From: Phyllobacterium sophorae
GTDB lineage: Bacteria > Pseudomonadota > Alphaproteobacteria > Rhizobiales > Rhizobiaceae
Assembly (NCBI RefSeq): GCF_003010965.1
Contig: NZ_PGGM01000007.1
Coordinates: 186,001 to 250,000, forward strand
Direction: 5' to 3'
DNA: 64,000 nt
Shown: piece after piece, positions 41,689 to 50,996 of the stretch
Position numbering within the stretch: position 1 is the first letter of the stretch
Layout: each line of letters opens with the position of its first letter
Notes under the pieces: generated by a model
What the model was told of the DNA's origin: nothing
The model's database searches: none
The model's input: the letters and a program-made list of their open reading frames with translations, nothing else
Translations under genes and position numbers: made by a program

Positions 41689-43149
41689 ATGAGTTTGGGC
41701 AGCATACTCGTCGCGGATGACGACGCGGCAATCAGAACAGTTCTTAATCAGGCGCTTTCCCGTGCTGGCTATGACGTGCGGATTACTTCGAATGCAGCCA
41801 CCCTTTGGCGTTGGATATCGGCCGGAGATGGCGATCTGGTGATCACCGATGTGGTGATGCCCGATGAAAACGCCTTTGATCTTTTGCCACGCATCAAGAA
41901 ATCCCGCCCCGACCTTCCAGTGATTGTCATGAGTGCGCAAAATACCTTCATGACTGCCATCCGTGCATCGGAAGCAGGGGCCTATGAGTATCTTCCGAAG
42001 CCATTCGACCTGACGGAACTCGTCAGTATTGTCGGTCGCGCACTATCGGAACCCAAGAAGAAGCCGGAAAAGTGGGCCGCTGACGAACAGCCGGACACCA
42101 TGCCACTCGTTGGACGTTCACCGGCAATGCAAGACATCTATCGTGTTCTTGCCCGCATGATGCAGACGGACCTCACGGTGATGATCTCCGGCGAATCCGG
42201 TACCGGCAAGGAACTCGTGGCGCGGGCGCTGCATGAATACGGGCGCCGGCGCAAAGGCCCGTTCGTCGCCATCAACATGGCCGCAATCCCGCGCGATCTG
42301 ATCGAATCCGAATTGTTCGGCCATGAACGGGGTGCCTTCACCGGCGCGCAGAACCGTTCGAGCGGACGCTTTGAACAGGCGGACGGTGGAACGCTGTTCC
42401 TCGATGAAATCGGTGATATGCCGATGGAGGCACAGACCCGGCTGCTGCGCGTGCTGCAGCAGGGCGAATACATGACCGTTGGAGGCCGTACGCCAATCAA
42501 GACCGATGTTCGCATCGTTGCTGCGACGAACAAGGATTTGCGTACACTGATCAATCAGGGGCTGTTTCGCGAAGATCTCTATTACCGCCTGAATGTGGTG
42601 CCACTGCGTCTGCCGCCGCTGCGTGAGCGCGGCGAGGATATTCCGGATCTCGTCCGGCACTTCTTCAAGATGGCGGCAAAGGATGGCCTGCCTGAAAAGC
42701 GCATCACTGCCGACGGCCTCGATCTCATGCGCCGCTATCCATGGGCCGGCAATGTGCGCGAGCTGGAAAATCTTGTCCGTCGGTTGGCTGCGCTTTATCC
42801 GCAAGAAGAAATCAACGCTGAGGTTATTGAAGCCGAACTGAAAGCCGACCTGCGACCAAACGAGCCATCATCAAGCTCGATGACCAATGAAGATGTGACG
42901 ATTGCTCAATCTGTCGAACTGAACATGCAGCGCTACTTCCTGTCCTATGGGGAGGAGCTCCCACCGGCAGGCCTCTATCAGCGTGTGCTTGAGGAGGTTG
43001 AATATCCGTTGATCCTTTCATGCCTGACGGCAACGCACGGCAATCAGATCAAGGCCGCCGAACTGCTGGGGCTCAATCGCAACACGCTTCGAAAGAAAAT
43101 CCGCGAGCTGGGTGTCAATATCTACAAGAGCACCAAAAGCGAGCGATAA
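41689..43149 (+). CDS. ntrC: Nitrogen regulator NtrC, sigma-54 activator
   Basis: Response regulator that activates sigma-54 promoters of nitrogen-assimilation genes. The receiver domain has Asp54 in VITDVVMP. The AAA+ domain has Walker A GESGTGKE, the sigma-54 contact loop GAFTGA and Walker [13 protein letters not shown]-terminal Fis-type helix-turn-helix ends the protein ([17 protein letters not shown]). At 486 residues it is normal. 2 bp after ntrB. Confidence 0.97.
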   Translation: MSLGSILVADDDAAIRTVLNQALSRAGYDVRITSNAATLWRWISAGDGDLVITDVVMPDENAFDLLPRIKKSRPDLPVIVMSAQNTFMTAIRASEAGAYEYLPKPFDLTELVSIVGRALSEPKKKPEKWAADEQPDTMPLVGRSPAMQDIYRVLARMMQTDLTVMISGESGTGKELVARALHEYGRRRKGPFVAINMAAIPRDLIESELFGHERGAFTGAQNRSSGRFEQADGGTLFLDEIGDMPMEAQTRLLRVLQQGEYMTVGGRTPIKTDVRIVAATNKDLRTLINQGLFREDLYYRLNVVPLRLPPLRERGEDIPDLVRHFFKMAAKDGLPEKRITADGLDLMRRYPWAGNVRELENLVRRLAALYPQEEINAEVIEAELKADLRPNEPSSSSMTNEDVTIAQSVELNMQRYFLSYGEELPPAGLYQRVLEEVEYPLILSCLTATHGNQIKAAELLGLNRNTLRKKIRELGVNIYKSTKSER

Positions 43150-43332
43150 TTCGAGGAACCACAAGCAACCATTTCTCGGAGCCTGCTATTTCGCTGTTTG
43201 CAAAAGGTAAAATTGTAACAAGCGCAATACAATCTTCTTAAGATGAATGTGTGTAAAGTAACACCCAGAAATCCCGTGAATTATTGCAAGAGACATGGCG
43301 TCTGTCGCAACCATATCATACGGAGGTGAACA

Positions 43333-43809
43333 GTGTTTAGCTTTGCGGAACGTTTAGTATTGTTTAACCAATACGAAATCTTGAAGAAACTTGATCCTGA
43401 CAAGACCGACCTATACGAGCGGCACCAGGAAGTCGTAGAGAAGGGTTTCGAGAGTCTCTACGAGGACCTTGGGATTTCGGCGACCACGCTAAGCAAAGCG
43501 GCTGCGCAGGAAATGGATGACATCCTTGCGTTATTCCGGGCGATCAAAGCTTCCAGCAGTCCCGGGTCAAGCAGCAACAGCACCCGTAACACACAGTTCG
43601 TCGGCTTTGGCCCGAGCCAGCCTAACAAGCACTTCGCTTATGCTGACTTTCTCAGCAACATTCTCAAGTTTCCGCAGGATATTTCCAACCGCGCCGACAA
43701 TCGGCCGGAGCTGCAGTTGGAAAAGTACCGCACGATGCTGAAGCGTTGGAATGAAATGGGGAGGAAGAACGAGCTGTCTGCGGATCAGATTGAACATCTG
43801 GTTGCTTAG
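43333..43809 (+). CDS. YfbU-like protein
   Basis: Resembles the YfbU family from its opening SFAERLVLFNQYEILKKLDPD and the helical stretch to about residue 80. No enzymatic motif is visible; the C-terminal half is helical. YfbU itself is uncharacterised, though it appears in lists of toxicity or stress genes. The GTG start has GGAGGTG immediately upstream (43323-43329). It stands alone between ntrC and a convergent gene; 183 bp before it hold no recognised element. Family assignment is by memory of the pattern. Confidence 0.7.
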   Translation: MFSFAERLVLFNQYEILKKLDPDKTDLYERHQEVVEKGFESLYEDLGISATTLSKAAAQEMDDILALFRAIKASSSPGSSSNSTRNTQFVGFGPSQPNKHFAYADFLSNILKFPQDISNRADNRPELQLEKYRTMLKRWNEMGRKNELSADQIEHLVA

Positions 43810-43830
43810 CCCGGTAACGATCGGCAAATT

Positions 43831-43857
43831 GACCGCGGTTGGTCGTCGACCGCGGTC
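43831..43857. terminator. Hairpin between convergent yfbU-like and DUF1993 genes
   Basis: GACCGCGGT (43831-43839) and ACCGCGGTC (43849-43857) are perfect complements around a 9-nt loop. The position, between two converging genes 22 and 17 bp from their stops, fits a shared transcription end. No long T-run follows on either strand. Confidence 0.5.
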
Positions 43858-43873
43858 GCAGTGCGGTTATAGG

Positions 43874-44383
43874 TTAGCCAAGCGAACCGATGTAGTCGAG
43901 CTTTCCGACCTGAATGCCATTGTGACGCAAGATATTTTGAGCCGTTGTCACGTGGAAATAGAAGTTCGGCAGAGCGAATTTCAGAACATATTCTTCACCG
44001 CTCAAAGTCACTTTTAGCTGGCCGGCACTCAGCGTAACCTCCTTGGTATCGCTGCCGTCGAGGGCCGATTGTCCAACACTTTCAAGAAATGCGACAGTGT
44101 TGGCAATACGTTGCCGCAGTTCGGCAAAACTTGCCTCCTCATCGGGAAATTTGGGCACTTCGATCGTCGTGAGACGCCCGATCGTCGCTTTCGACGTGTC
44201 GCTGGCGCGCTGAATCTGACCGGAAAACGGCAGCATATCCGGCGCAAGGCGGGCGCTGAATAGAACCGCGGGACTGATCTTTTTCTCCGCTGTGAACGCC
44301 TCTGCCTTATCAATCAATGTTGAGAGAACCGAAAAGCCGCGGATAAACGCCGGGACTGAAATTTTGTGCATGGAAAGTGACAT
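43874..44383 (-). CDS. DUF1993 family protein
   Basis: Small protein of an uncharacterised DinB-like helical family. The N-terminal MSLSMHKISVPAFIRGFSVLSTLIDKAEAF and the region FHVTTAQNILRHNGIQVGKLDYIG are typical. A His near residue 150 resembles the metal-ligand pattern of DinB-like folds. The frame is open to 44491, but the ATG at 44383 gives the family start and 169 residues. It is part of the accessory insertion between ntrC and ntrY. Confidence 0.8.
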   Translation of the reverse strand: MSLSMHKISVPAFIRGFSVLSTLIDKAEAFTAEKKISPAVLFSARLAPDMLPFSGQIQRASDTSKATIGRLTTIEVPKFPDEEASFAELRQRIANTVAFLESVGQSALDGSDTKEVTLSAGQLKVTLSGEEYVLKFALPNFYFHVTTAQNILRHNGIQVGKLDYIGSLG

Positions 44384-44533
44384 AGAAGGCTCCACTAAAG
44401 CATTTGGCGGGTTTCTGAAATAGCAACCTGACGAGGCGCTCCGACCGCTGTTGTCGTCCTGCGCAAATACGCCGCCGCTCCGCTTTTTCAAGGGGCGTGT
44501 GGAAATGTTATTCGCATCACATGGACGGCCGGG

Positions 44534-44565
44534 AAGAAATCGCTCCGTGGCCGGAGTGATTTCTT
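44534..44565 (-). terminator. Long hairpin after the YbaA-like gene
   Basis: AAGAAATCGCTCC (44534-44546) pairs with GGAGTGATTTCTT (44553-44565) over 13 positions with one G-T pair and a 6-nt loop. On the minus strand it lies 32 bp after the YbaA-like stop and ends ATTTCTT, fitting a terminator of that gene. The rest of the 213-bp gap shows no gene. Confidence 0.5.
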
Positions 44566-44596
44566 ATGGTTGCCATGTTTGCCGGAATTGCTGACC

Positions 44597-44950
44597 CTAC
44601 AGTTCCAGGAATGCGTTGAAGCCGCCGTAGATCATGCGTTTGCCGTCGAAGGGCATGTCCGACACGCCACCCTTCAGGCGCGGATCTTCCATGACCTTTG
44701 CATTTATCGCATCGCGCTGCTCACGCGATTCATAAGTGATCCATGAGAATATCACGATCTCATCGTCCTTGGCCTGGACGGCGCGCGGGAAGGAAGTTAG
44801 TTCACCGTAGGGTACGTCATCACCAATGCATTCGACGTACGATAGCGCACCATATTCTTTCCAAATATCCCCAGCTTTGCGCGCCAGCTCCTTATAGGCA
44901 TCAATCTTGTTCTTGGGCACCGCGAGCACGAAACCGTCAACATAAGGCAT
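44597..44950 (-). CDS. DUF1428 family protein (YbaA-like)
   Basis: Dimeric ferredoxin-like fold protein of unknown function, matching E. coli YbaA in length (117 residues) and in its ends: MPYVDGFVLAVPKNKIDAY at the start and MPFDGKRMIYGGF near the C-terminus. The frame opens at 44989, but the ATG at 44950 gives the family start with a GGAGGAAGC ribosome site upstream. Third member of the small insertion between ntrC and ntrY, divergent from ntrY. Confidence 0.88.
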   Translation of the reverse strand: MPYVDGFVLAVPKNKIDAYKELARKAGDIWKEYGALSYVECIGDDVPYGELTSFPRAVQAKDDEIVIFSWITYESREQRDAINAKVMEDPRLKGGVSDMPFDGKRMIYGGFNAFLEL

Positions 44951-45084
44951 AGTCGCTTCCTCCAGACGATACTGACAAATGAGATCCAAGGCTTGTTAAG
45001 GATGGCATTGCCTGTGATTTCGCGCATAGACTACACCGATTGCCGGTTTAGGCGAACCCTTCTCACTCATGCCGAAAGAATTCT

Positions 45085-45171
45085 GTGGCGGTCGCCACGG
45101 CCCATCTAAATTGTTGAACATTCGCCTAGCGCAACGACAAAACGTTGCATTTCCGCCACAATGTGTTGCAT
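45085..45171. promoter_or_regulatory. Palindromes and direct repeats upstream of ntrY
   Basis: Within the 250-bp divergent region between the YbaA-like gene and ntrY are: a palindrome GTGGCG-GT-CGCCAC (45085-45098); an inverted repeat GCAACG (45131-45136) with CGTTGC (45143-45148); and a direct repeat GTTGCAT at 45144-45150 and 45165-45171, 21 bp apart (about two helical turns). They look like regulator-binding sites for the ntrY promoter. The regulator is unknown. Confidence 0.4.
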
Positions 45172-45201
45172 GAGTGCCACGTGGCTGGAATCACACAAGC
45201 G

Positions 45202-47466
45202 ATGCTCTTATCAAACTCGGTCAATCTGTTTGGGACTTCAGGGTCTGGCGCTGGTGGCGGCAGCAACCAGAGGTTTTATTCGCGGATAGGTATTGCAACC
45301 GTTGTTCTGGCATTGCTGACCACCGGCGTCACTTTTTTCATCCTGACTGGGATGACGCCAATCGTCCCCGATAGCCGGATTACCCTGCTGCTGACAAGCA
45401 TCAATGCGGTCTTGATCATAGCGTTGATTGCCCTGATTGCCCGGGAGATTTTCCGCATTGCCCAAGCTCGAAGTAGGGGTAAGGCAGCGTCGCGTCTGCA
45501 TGTACGTCTTGTTGTTCTTTTTTCGCTGGTTGCCGCTGTTCCGGCATTGATCGTCGCCATCGTTGCTTCGATTACTCTTGATCTTGGTCTCGATCGATGG
45601 TTCGAGATGCGGACAACGACGATCGTCAATTCATCCATCAACCTCGCCAATTCATATATCCAGGAAAGTGCCCGCAACCTGCAGGGCACGACGCTTGAGA
45701 TGGTCAATGACCTCGATGGACAACGAACACTATATAACCTCGATCGCAGCGGCTTCACCCGGCTGGTGACACAACAGGCGATCGGCCGGGGTCTTATCAG
45801 CGCCGCCCTTATCAGGCCGAACGGAGAAACCGCGGTACGGGCAGATATCAAAACCGATATCAAGATACCGGCCGTGGCGAAGTCTGTGCTCGATACGGCC
45901 GCTGATGGCAAACCCGTACTTATCCCGCCGGAGAGAACAAATCTGCTCAGTGCGGTAATCAAGCTGCGAGAAATTCCAGGGCTTTTTCTCTATGCAGTCA
46001 GACCCGTGGATGCCGACATCCTCAGTTCCAGCCGTGTAATGGAAAGGCGGGCAGAGGAGGCGCAGAAGGCCGATGGTAACGGGATTACAACCCAGATCCT
46101 TTTTGCGCTGCTCTATTTTGGCCTTACCCTGACGTTGCTGTTGTCGGCTATCTGGACCGGCATTGCGGTCGCCGACCGCCTTGTCCGCCCCATCCGGTTG
46201 CTGATTGGTGCAGCGGACGATGTGGCGACGGGCAACCTTGATGTCTCGGTCCCCGTCCGCCGCTCCGATGGTGACGTTGGCTCACTGTCGCAAACCTTCA
46301 ACACCATGGTTCGGCAACTGAGCACGCAACGCAGTGACCTCGTCGCGGCCAAGGATCAGATCGACGAGCGGAGGCGGTTTTCCGAAGCGGTGCTGTCGGG
46401 TGTGACTGCTGGCGTCATCAGTGTGAATGGCGATGGAGCGATTGGCATCATCAACCGCTCCGCTGAGACAATGCTCTCGCTCGATCCCGCAGCGGTGGTG
46501 GGCAAGAACCTCACCGCCCTTGTGCCCGAAATCGGACTTGTCTTCGAGGTCGCGCACGCCACGGGGAGGTCTGTCTATCGCGAGCAGGTCACCATGTCAC
46601 GACGTGGCAGTGCCCGCACTTTCAATGTACAGATCACCTTGGAAGACGCTGATTCGATTGAGCATTCCTATGTCGTGACCGTGGATGACATTACCGATCT
46701 GGTTGAAGCGCAGCGCTCGTCGGCATGGGCCGACGTGGCCCGGCGCATTGCTCATGAGATCAAGAATCCGTTGACCCCCATTCAGCTATCCGCTGAACGT
46801 TTGCGCCGGCGGTATGGCAAAGTGATCACCGAGGACCGCGAAGTTTTTGAACAGTGCACGGATACCATAATTCGCCAGGTCGGAGATATTGGCCGCATGG
46901 TTGACGAGTTCTCATCATTCGCGCGTATGCCAAAGCCGGAAATCAAACCGGTGGATTTGCGTGAAGCCCTGCGGGAGGCCTCTTTTCTGGTCGAAGTAAG
47001 CCGAAGCGATATCCGTTTTGAACGGGACTTCGGCGACGCACCGTTGATCGGCCAGTTTGACAGCCGACTATTGGGACAGGCATTTGGAAACGTTATCAAG
47101 AATGCCGCTGAATCTGTTGATTCCATTGTAAAAGAGGGTCACACCGACGGGCATATTCTCGTCCGTTCCAGACGAGATGCTGACACGCTCATTGTAGAGA
47201 TTCTCGACAACGGCAAGGGATTGCCGCGCGAACACAGGCAGCGTCTGCTGGAACCCTATATGACGACGCGGGACAAAGGGACGGGTCTCGGCCTTGCTAT
47301 CGTCAAGAAGATTGTCGAGGACCACGCTGGAAACCTCGAATTGCATGATGCGCCTGACGACTTTTATGGAGGACGGGGCGCAATGATCCGCATGACTTTT
47401 CCGACCACACACACCTCCTCAGAGGTCAGCGAAAATACCGATAACTCGGCAAAACAGGTGAACTAA
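45202..47466 (+). CDS. ntrY: Nitrogen/redox sensor kinase NtrY
   Basis: Membrane histidine kinase of the NtrYX pair, linked to nitrogen metabolism, redox and envelope control in alphaproteobacteria. Three hydrophobic segments occupy the first 140 residues, followed by a periplasmic sensor part to about 295, a transmembrane helix, HAMP (about 320-370), PAS, the H-box [20 protein letters not shown] and an ATPase domain with NVIKNAAES and GTGLGLAIV. The frame is open from 45145; the ATG at 45202 gives 754 residues, close to homologs. One base separates it from ntrX. Confidence 0.93.
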   Translation: MLLSNSVNLFGTSGSGAGGGSNQRFYSRIGIATVVLALLTTGVTFFILTGMTPIVPDSRITLLLTSINAVLIIALIALIAREIFRIAQARSRGKAASRLHVRLVVLFSLVAAVPALIVAIVASITLDLGLDRWFEMRTTTIVNSSINLANSYIQESARNLQGTTLEMVNDLDGQRTLYNLDRSGFTRLVTQQAIGRGLISAALIRPNGETAVRADIKTDIKIPAVAKSVLDTAADGKPVLIPPERTNLLSAVIKLREIPGLFLYAVRPVDADILSSSRVMERRAEEAQKADGNGITTQILFALLYFGLTLTLLLSAIWTGIAVADRLVRPIRLLIGAADDVATGNLDVSVPVRRSDGDVGSLSQTFNTMVRQLSTQRSDLVAAKDQIDERRRFSEAVLSGVTAGVISVNGDGAIGIINRSAETMLSLDPAAVVGKNLTALVPEIGLVFEVAHATGRSVYREQVTMSRRGSARTFNVQITLEDADSIEHSYVVTVDDITDLVEAQRSSAWADVARRIAHEIKNPLTPIQLSAERLRRRYGKVITEDREVFEQCTDTIIRQVGDIGRMVDEFSSFARMPKPEIKPVDLREALREASFLVEVSRSDIRFERDFGDAPLIGQFDSRLLGQAFGNVIKNAAESVDSIVKEGHTDGHILVRSRRDADTLIVEILDNGKGLPREHRQRLLEPYMTTRDKGTGLGLAIVKKIVEDHAGNLELHDAPDDFYGGRGAMIRMTFPTTHTSSEVSENTDNSAKQVN

Positions 47467-48828
47467 ATGGCATCTGACATTCTTGTCGTCGACGATGAAG
47501 TCGACATCCGCGAGCTTGTTGCAGGAATTCTGAGTGACGAAGGTTACGAGACTCGGGTTGCATCGGACGCAGACAGCGCCCTTGCGGCGATCGACGACCG
47601 CATTCCCCGGCTGATCTTCCTCGATATCTGGATGCAGGGCAGCCGTCTCGACGGCCTGGCACTGCTCGATGAGATCAAACTTCGCCATCCCGAAGTTCCG
47701 GTTGTCATGATTTCCGGTCACGGCAACATCGAAACCGCGGTTTCGGCGATCCGCCGTGGCGCCTATGATTTCATTGAAAAGCCTTTCAAGGCCGACCGGT
47801 TGATTCTGATCGCCGAGCGCGCTCTGGAGACCTCGAAACTCCGGCGCGAAGTGTCTGATTTGCGCAAACGGTCCAGCGAAAGCTTCGAGCTTCTGGGGAC
47901 GTCGCTTTCGATGAATCACCTTCGCCAGACCATTGAACGCGTGGCACCGACCAACAGCCGCATCATGATTACCGGGCCGTCTGGAGCAGGCAAGGAGCTA
48001 ACGGCGCGGGCCATTCATGCGCTGTCGGGTCGTGCCAAGGGCCCGTTCGTCAATTTGAACGCCGCGACGATCACGCCTGAACGCATGGAAGTCGAGCTGT
48101 TCGGTACGGAGTCGGATGGCGGCGAGCGCAAGGTCGGTGCGCTGGAAGAGGCCCATGGCGGCATTCTTTACCTCAACGAAATTGCTGATATGCCGCGGGA
48201 GACGCAAAACAAGATCTTGCGTGTGTTGGTGGATCAGCAGTTTGAACGGGTGGGTGGCACCAAACGCGTGAAGGTGGACGTCCGTATCATCTCCTCCACA
48301 GCCCAAAACCTTGAAGCAATGATTGCCGAAGGCCGATTCCGCGAAGATTTGTTCCACCGCCTCGCGGTCGTTCCGGTGATTGTACCGCCATTGGCGGATC
48401 GCCGTGATGATATCCCCGCCCTTGTCGAGTTCTTCATGGGCCAGATCGCTGACCAGGCAGGCATCAAACCGCGCAAGATCGGTCCCGATGCCATGGCGGT
48501 GCTGCAATCACATTCATGGCCGGGTAATATCCGTCAATTGCGCAACAATATCGAACGGCTGATCATTCTGGCTCGCGGCGATGATCCCGAGGCTGTGATT
48601 ACGGCTGATCTCCTGCCTGCGGAAATTGGCGATACGTTGCCGAAAGCGCCCACGGAATCCGATCAGCACATCATGGCGTTGCCATTGCGTGAGGCGCGTG
48701 AACGCTTCGAGAAGGAGTATCTGATTGCCCAGATCAATCGTTTCGGCGGAAACATCTCGCGTACCGCCGAATTCGTTGGTATGGAACGTTCAGCACTACA
48801 CCGGAAGCTGAAATCCCTCGGGGTATAA
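47467..48828 (+). CDS. ntrX: Response regulator NtrX
   Basis: Partner of NtrY. The receiver domain has Asp53 in LIFLDIWM. The AAA+ domain has Walker A GPSGAGKE, but the GAFTGA sigma-54 loop is missing (the region reads GTESDGGERKVGALEEA), and Walker B reads LYLNEIADMP with Asn237 where Asp is usual. A Fis-like helix-turn-helix ends the 453-residue protein. Loss of GAFTGA is known for alphaproteobacterial NtrX, implying action on other promoters; the Asn change is noted as a finding. Confidence 0.95.
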   Translation: MASDILVVDDEVDIRELVAGILSDEGYETRVASDADSALAAIDDRIPRLIFLDIWMQGSRLDGLALLDEIKLRHPEVPVVMISGHGNIETAVSAIRRGAYDFIEKPFKADRLILIAERALETSKLRREVSDLRKRSSESFELLGTSLSMNHLRQTIERVAPTNSRIMITGPSGAGKELTARAIHALSGRAKGPFVNLNAATITPERMEVELFGTESDGGERKVGALEEAHGGILYLNEIADMPRETQNKILRVLVDQQFERVGGTKRVKVDVRIISSTAQNLEAMIAEGRFREDLFHRLAVVPVIVPPLADRRDDIPALVEFFMGQIADQAGIKPRKIGPDAMAVLQSHSWPGNIRQLRNNIERLIILARGDDPEAVITADLLPAEIGDTLPKAPTESDQHIMALPLREARERFEKEYLIAQINRFGGNISRTAEFVGMERSALHRKLKSLGV

Positions 48829-48835
48829 TTACAAT

Positions 48836-50212
48836 ATGCGGGTGATCATCTGCGGCGCAGGACAGGTCGGCTACGGCATAGCGGAGCGTCTCGCCGCGGA
48901 AGATAACGATATTTCCGTGATAGATACATCGCCGGAACTCATCCAGGCTGTGCGCGATACACTGGACGTACGCGGCTTCGTCGGCCACGGGGCCCATCCG
49001 GATGTGCTGGCGGCGGCAGGCGCCGATCAAGCCGACATGATCATCGCCGCCACACTGTATGATGAGGTCAACATCGTTGCCTGCGAAGTTGCACACGCAT
49101 TGTTCAACGTTCCTACCAAGATTGCCCGCATCCGCGCTCAAGCCTACCTGCATTCGCACTATCAGGATTTGTTCTCGCGAGATCACATGCCGATCGACGT
49201 CATCATTTCGCCAGAGCTTGAAGTTGGTGAAATGGTGTTGCGCCGCATAGCCCTTCCAGGTGCCAGCGACGTGGTGCGCTTCGCCAATGATGAGATCGTC
49301 GTACTTGGCGTGGAATGCCTGGACGATTGTCCATTGATCAACACGCCACTGCTTCAGCTGACTGAACTATTTCCAGACCTGCCGGCTACAGTCATGGCAA
49401 TCATTCGCAACGACGAATTGCTTATACCCGGTTCCAGCGACCAGATGAGGGCAGGCGATATTGCCTATGTCGCCACGACCAAACTGCAGGTTCAGCGCAC
49501 TCTTGCACTCTTTGGTCATGAGGAGCCGGAGGCAAAGCGCATCATTATCGCTGGGGGCGGCAATATTGGCTTCTACGTTGCACAGACAATCGAGGCAAGG
49601 CAGCCAAGAACCAAAGTCAAGGTCATCGAGTCAAGTCTCAAGCGCGCCAACGTGATCGCGGACGACCTTCGCAATTCTCTGGTGTTGCACGGCAGCGCAC
49701 TCGACCAAAAGCTGCTGATCGAGGCCGAAATTCAAGATGCGGACCTGTTGGTGGCATTAACCAATGACGATCAGGTCAACCTGCTCGCCGCAGTCATGGC
49801 CAAGCGTCTCGGTTGCCAGGCAAACCTCGTGCTCATCAACAATCCGGACTATCTGGATTTGAGCAAGTCGCTTGGCATAGACGCGCATATCAGTCCACGC
49901 GCCGTGACAATTTCGCGCGTGCTCCAGCATGTGCGCCGTGGACGCATTCGCGCCGTTCACAGTGTGCAGAAGGGCAGGGCGGAGATTATTGAAGCTGAGG
50001 CATTGGAGACGTCACCAATGGTCGGTGCGTCACTGCGCGACCTCGATTTACCTCCCGGATTGCGAATTGGAGCGATCTACCGCAGCGGCGAAGTTATCAA
50101 ACCGGACGGCAATGTGCGTATTAAGCCGAAGGATCGTGTGGTACTTTTCGCCACGTCCGAAACCGTCAAGCAGGTGGAACAGATGTTCCGCGTCAGCCTC
50201 GAATTTTTCTGA
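48836..50212 (+). CDS. trkA: Trk potassium uptake regulator TrkA
   Basis: Peripheral NAD-binding subunit gating Trk potassium channels. Two RCK units are seen, each with a Rossmann start: MRVIICGAGQVGYGIAERLA at residue 1 and RIIIAGGGNIGFYVAQTIE at about 233. Each is followed by a TrkA-C part. At 458 residues it is standard. The ntrX-trkA order is conserved in rhizobia. Confidence 0.95.
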   Translation: MRVIICGAGQVGYGIAERLAAEDNDISVIDTSPELIQAVRDTLDVRGFVGHGAHPDVLAAAGADQADMIIAATLYDEVNIVACEVAHALFNVPTKIARIRAQAYLHSHYQDLFSRDHMPIDVIISPELEVGEMVLRRIALPGASDVVRFANDEIVVLGVECLDDCPLINTPLLQLTELFPDLPATVMAIIRNDELLIPGSSDQMRAGDIAYVATTKLQVQRTLALFGHEEPEAKRIIIAGGGNIGFYVAQTIEARQPRTKVKVIESSLKRANVIADDLRNSLVLHGSALDQKLLIEAEIQDADLLVALTNDDQVNLLAAVMAKRLGCQANLVLINNPDYLDLSKSLGIDAHISPRAVTISRVLQHVRRGRIRAVHSVQKGRAEIIEAEALETSPMVGASLRDLDLPPGLRIGAIYRSGEVIKPDGNVRIKPKDRVVLFATSETVKQVEQMFRVSLEFF

Positions 50213-50231
50213 TCAATAGCGAGATCCGACT

Positions 50232-50996
50232 ATGAAATTGCAACTCCTTCGCAATGCAACGCTGAAACTCGACTATGCAGGATCTATGATCCTGATCGAC
50301 CCGGATTTTGGACCAAAGCACAGCCGGCCGTCCTTTACGGGCCGGTCGCCCAATCCCATGACGGAACTGCCGGTTGCTACCGGCGACATTCTTGCCGGTG
50401 TCGAGATCGTGATCGTTTCCCATCTCCATGCGGATCATTTCGATAAAGTTGCGCAGGACCTTGTTCCCAAGCACCTGCCGCTCATTTGCCAGCCGGGGGA
50501 TGAGGAGAAAATCAGATCGTTTGGATTCACCGGCGTGACCCCGCTGATCGATGAACTGACGGTCAACGGCATCCGCCTGAAACGCCGTGAAGGCAACCAC
50601 GGTTCAGGAGCTGTCCTTGACAAGATGGGGCAGGTCATGGGCTTCACGATCGAAGCCGATGGCGAACCCTCAATCTATTGGGCCGGGGACACGATACTTT
50701 ATCCTCCGGTAACGCAGACAATCGAAGCCGTAAGTCCGGATATCATCGTCACCCATTCCTGCGGCGCAAAATGGGATGACATCCTGATCGTCATGGACGC
50801 CGAACAGACCGTCGAGGTTTGCCGCATTGCTCCGGAGAAAACAAAAATCATCGCAACGCATATGGAGGCGCTGGACCATGCGACGGTCACACGCAACGAT
50901 CTCCAGACCTATGCGAACACACTCAAGATCGCTAAGCATAGACTCATCATTCCCCACGATGGAGAGACTCTCCATCTCACAGCTCCGAATTCATGA
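50232..50996 (+). CDS. Metallo-beta-lactamase-fold hydrolase (UlaG-like)
   Basis: Predicted cytoplasmic metal-dependent hydrolase. The metal motif is SHLHADHFD at residues 63-71, with further ligands in EGNHGSG, GDTI and a C-terminal THMEALDH/IPHDGE region. At 254 residues it belongs to the UlaG/RomA-like group that opens lactones or phosphodiesters. Substrate unknown. Its stop overlaps the lactonase start by 4 bp (ATGA), so the two are coupled; a shared sugar-lactone pathway is inference. Confidence 0.85.
   Translation: MKLQLLRNATLKLDYAGSMILIDPDFGPKHSRPSFTGRSPNPMTELPVATGDILAGVEIVIVSHLHADHFDKVAQDLVPKHLPLICQPGDEEKIRSFGFTGVTPLIDELTVNGIRLKRREGNHGSGAVLDKMGQVMGFTIEADGEPSIYWAGDTILYPPVTQTIEAVSPDIIVTHSCGAKWDDILIVMDAEQTVEVCRIAPEKTKIIATHMEALDHATVTRNDLQTYANTLKIAKHRLIIPHDGETLHLTAPNS

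Noticed and set aside
45145..45201. TTG start of ntrY at 45145
   Set aside because: It would place coding sequence across the GTTGCAT repeats and add 19 unusual residues; the ATG at 45202 gives a family-like length. The choice remains open.
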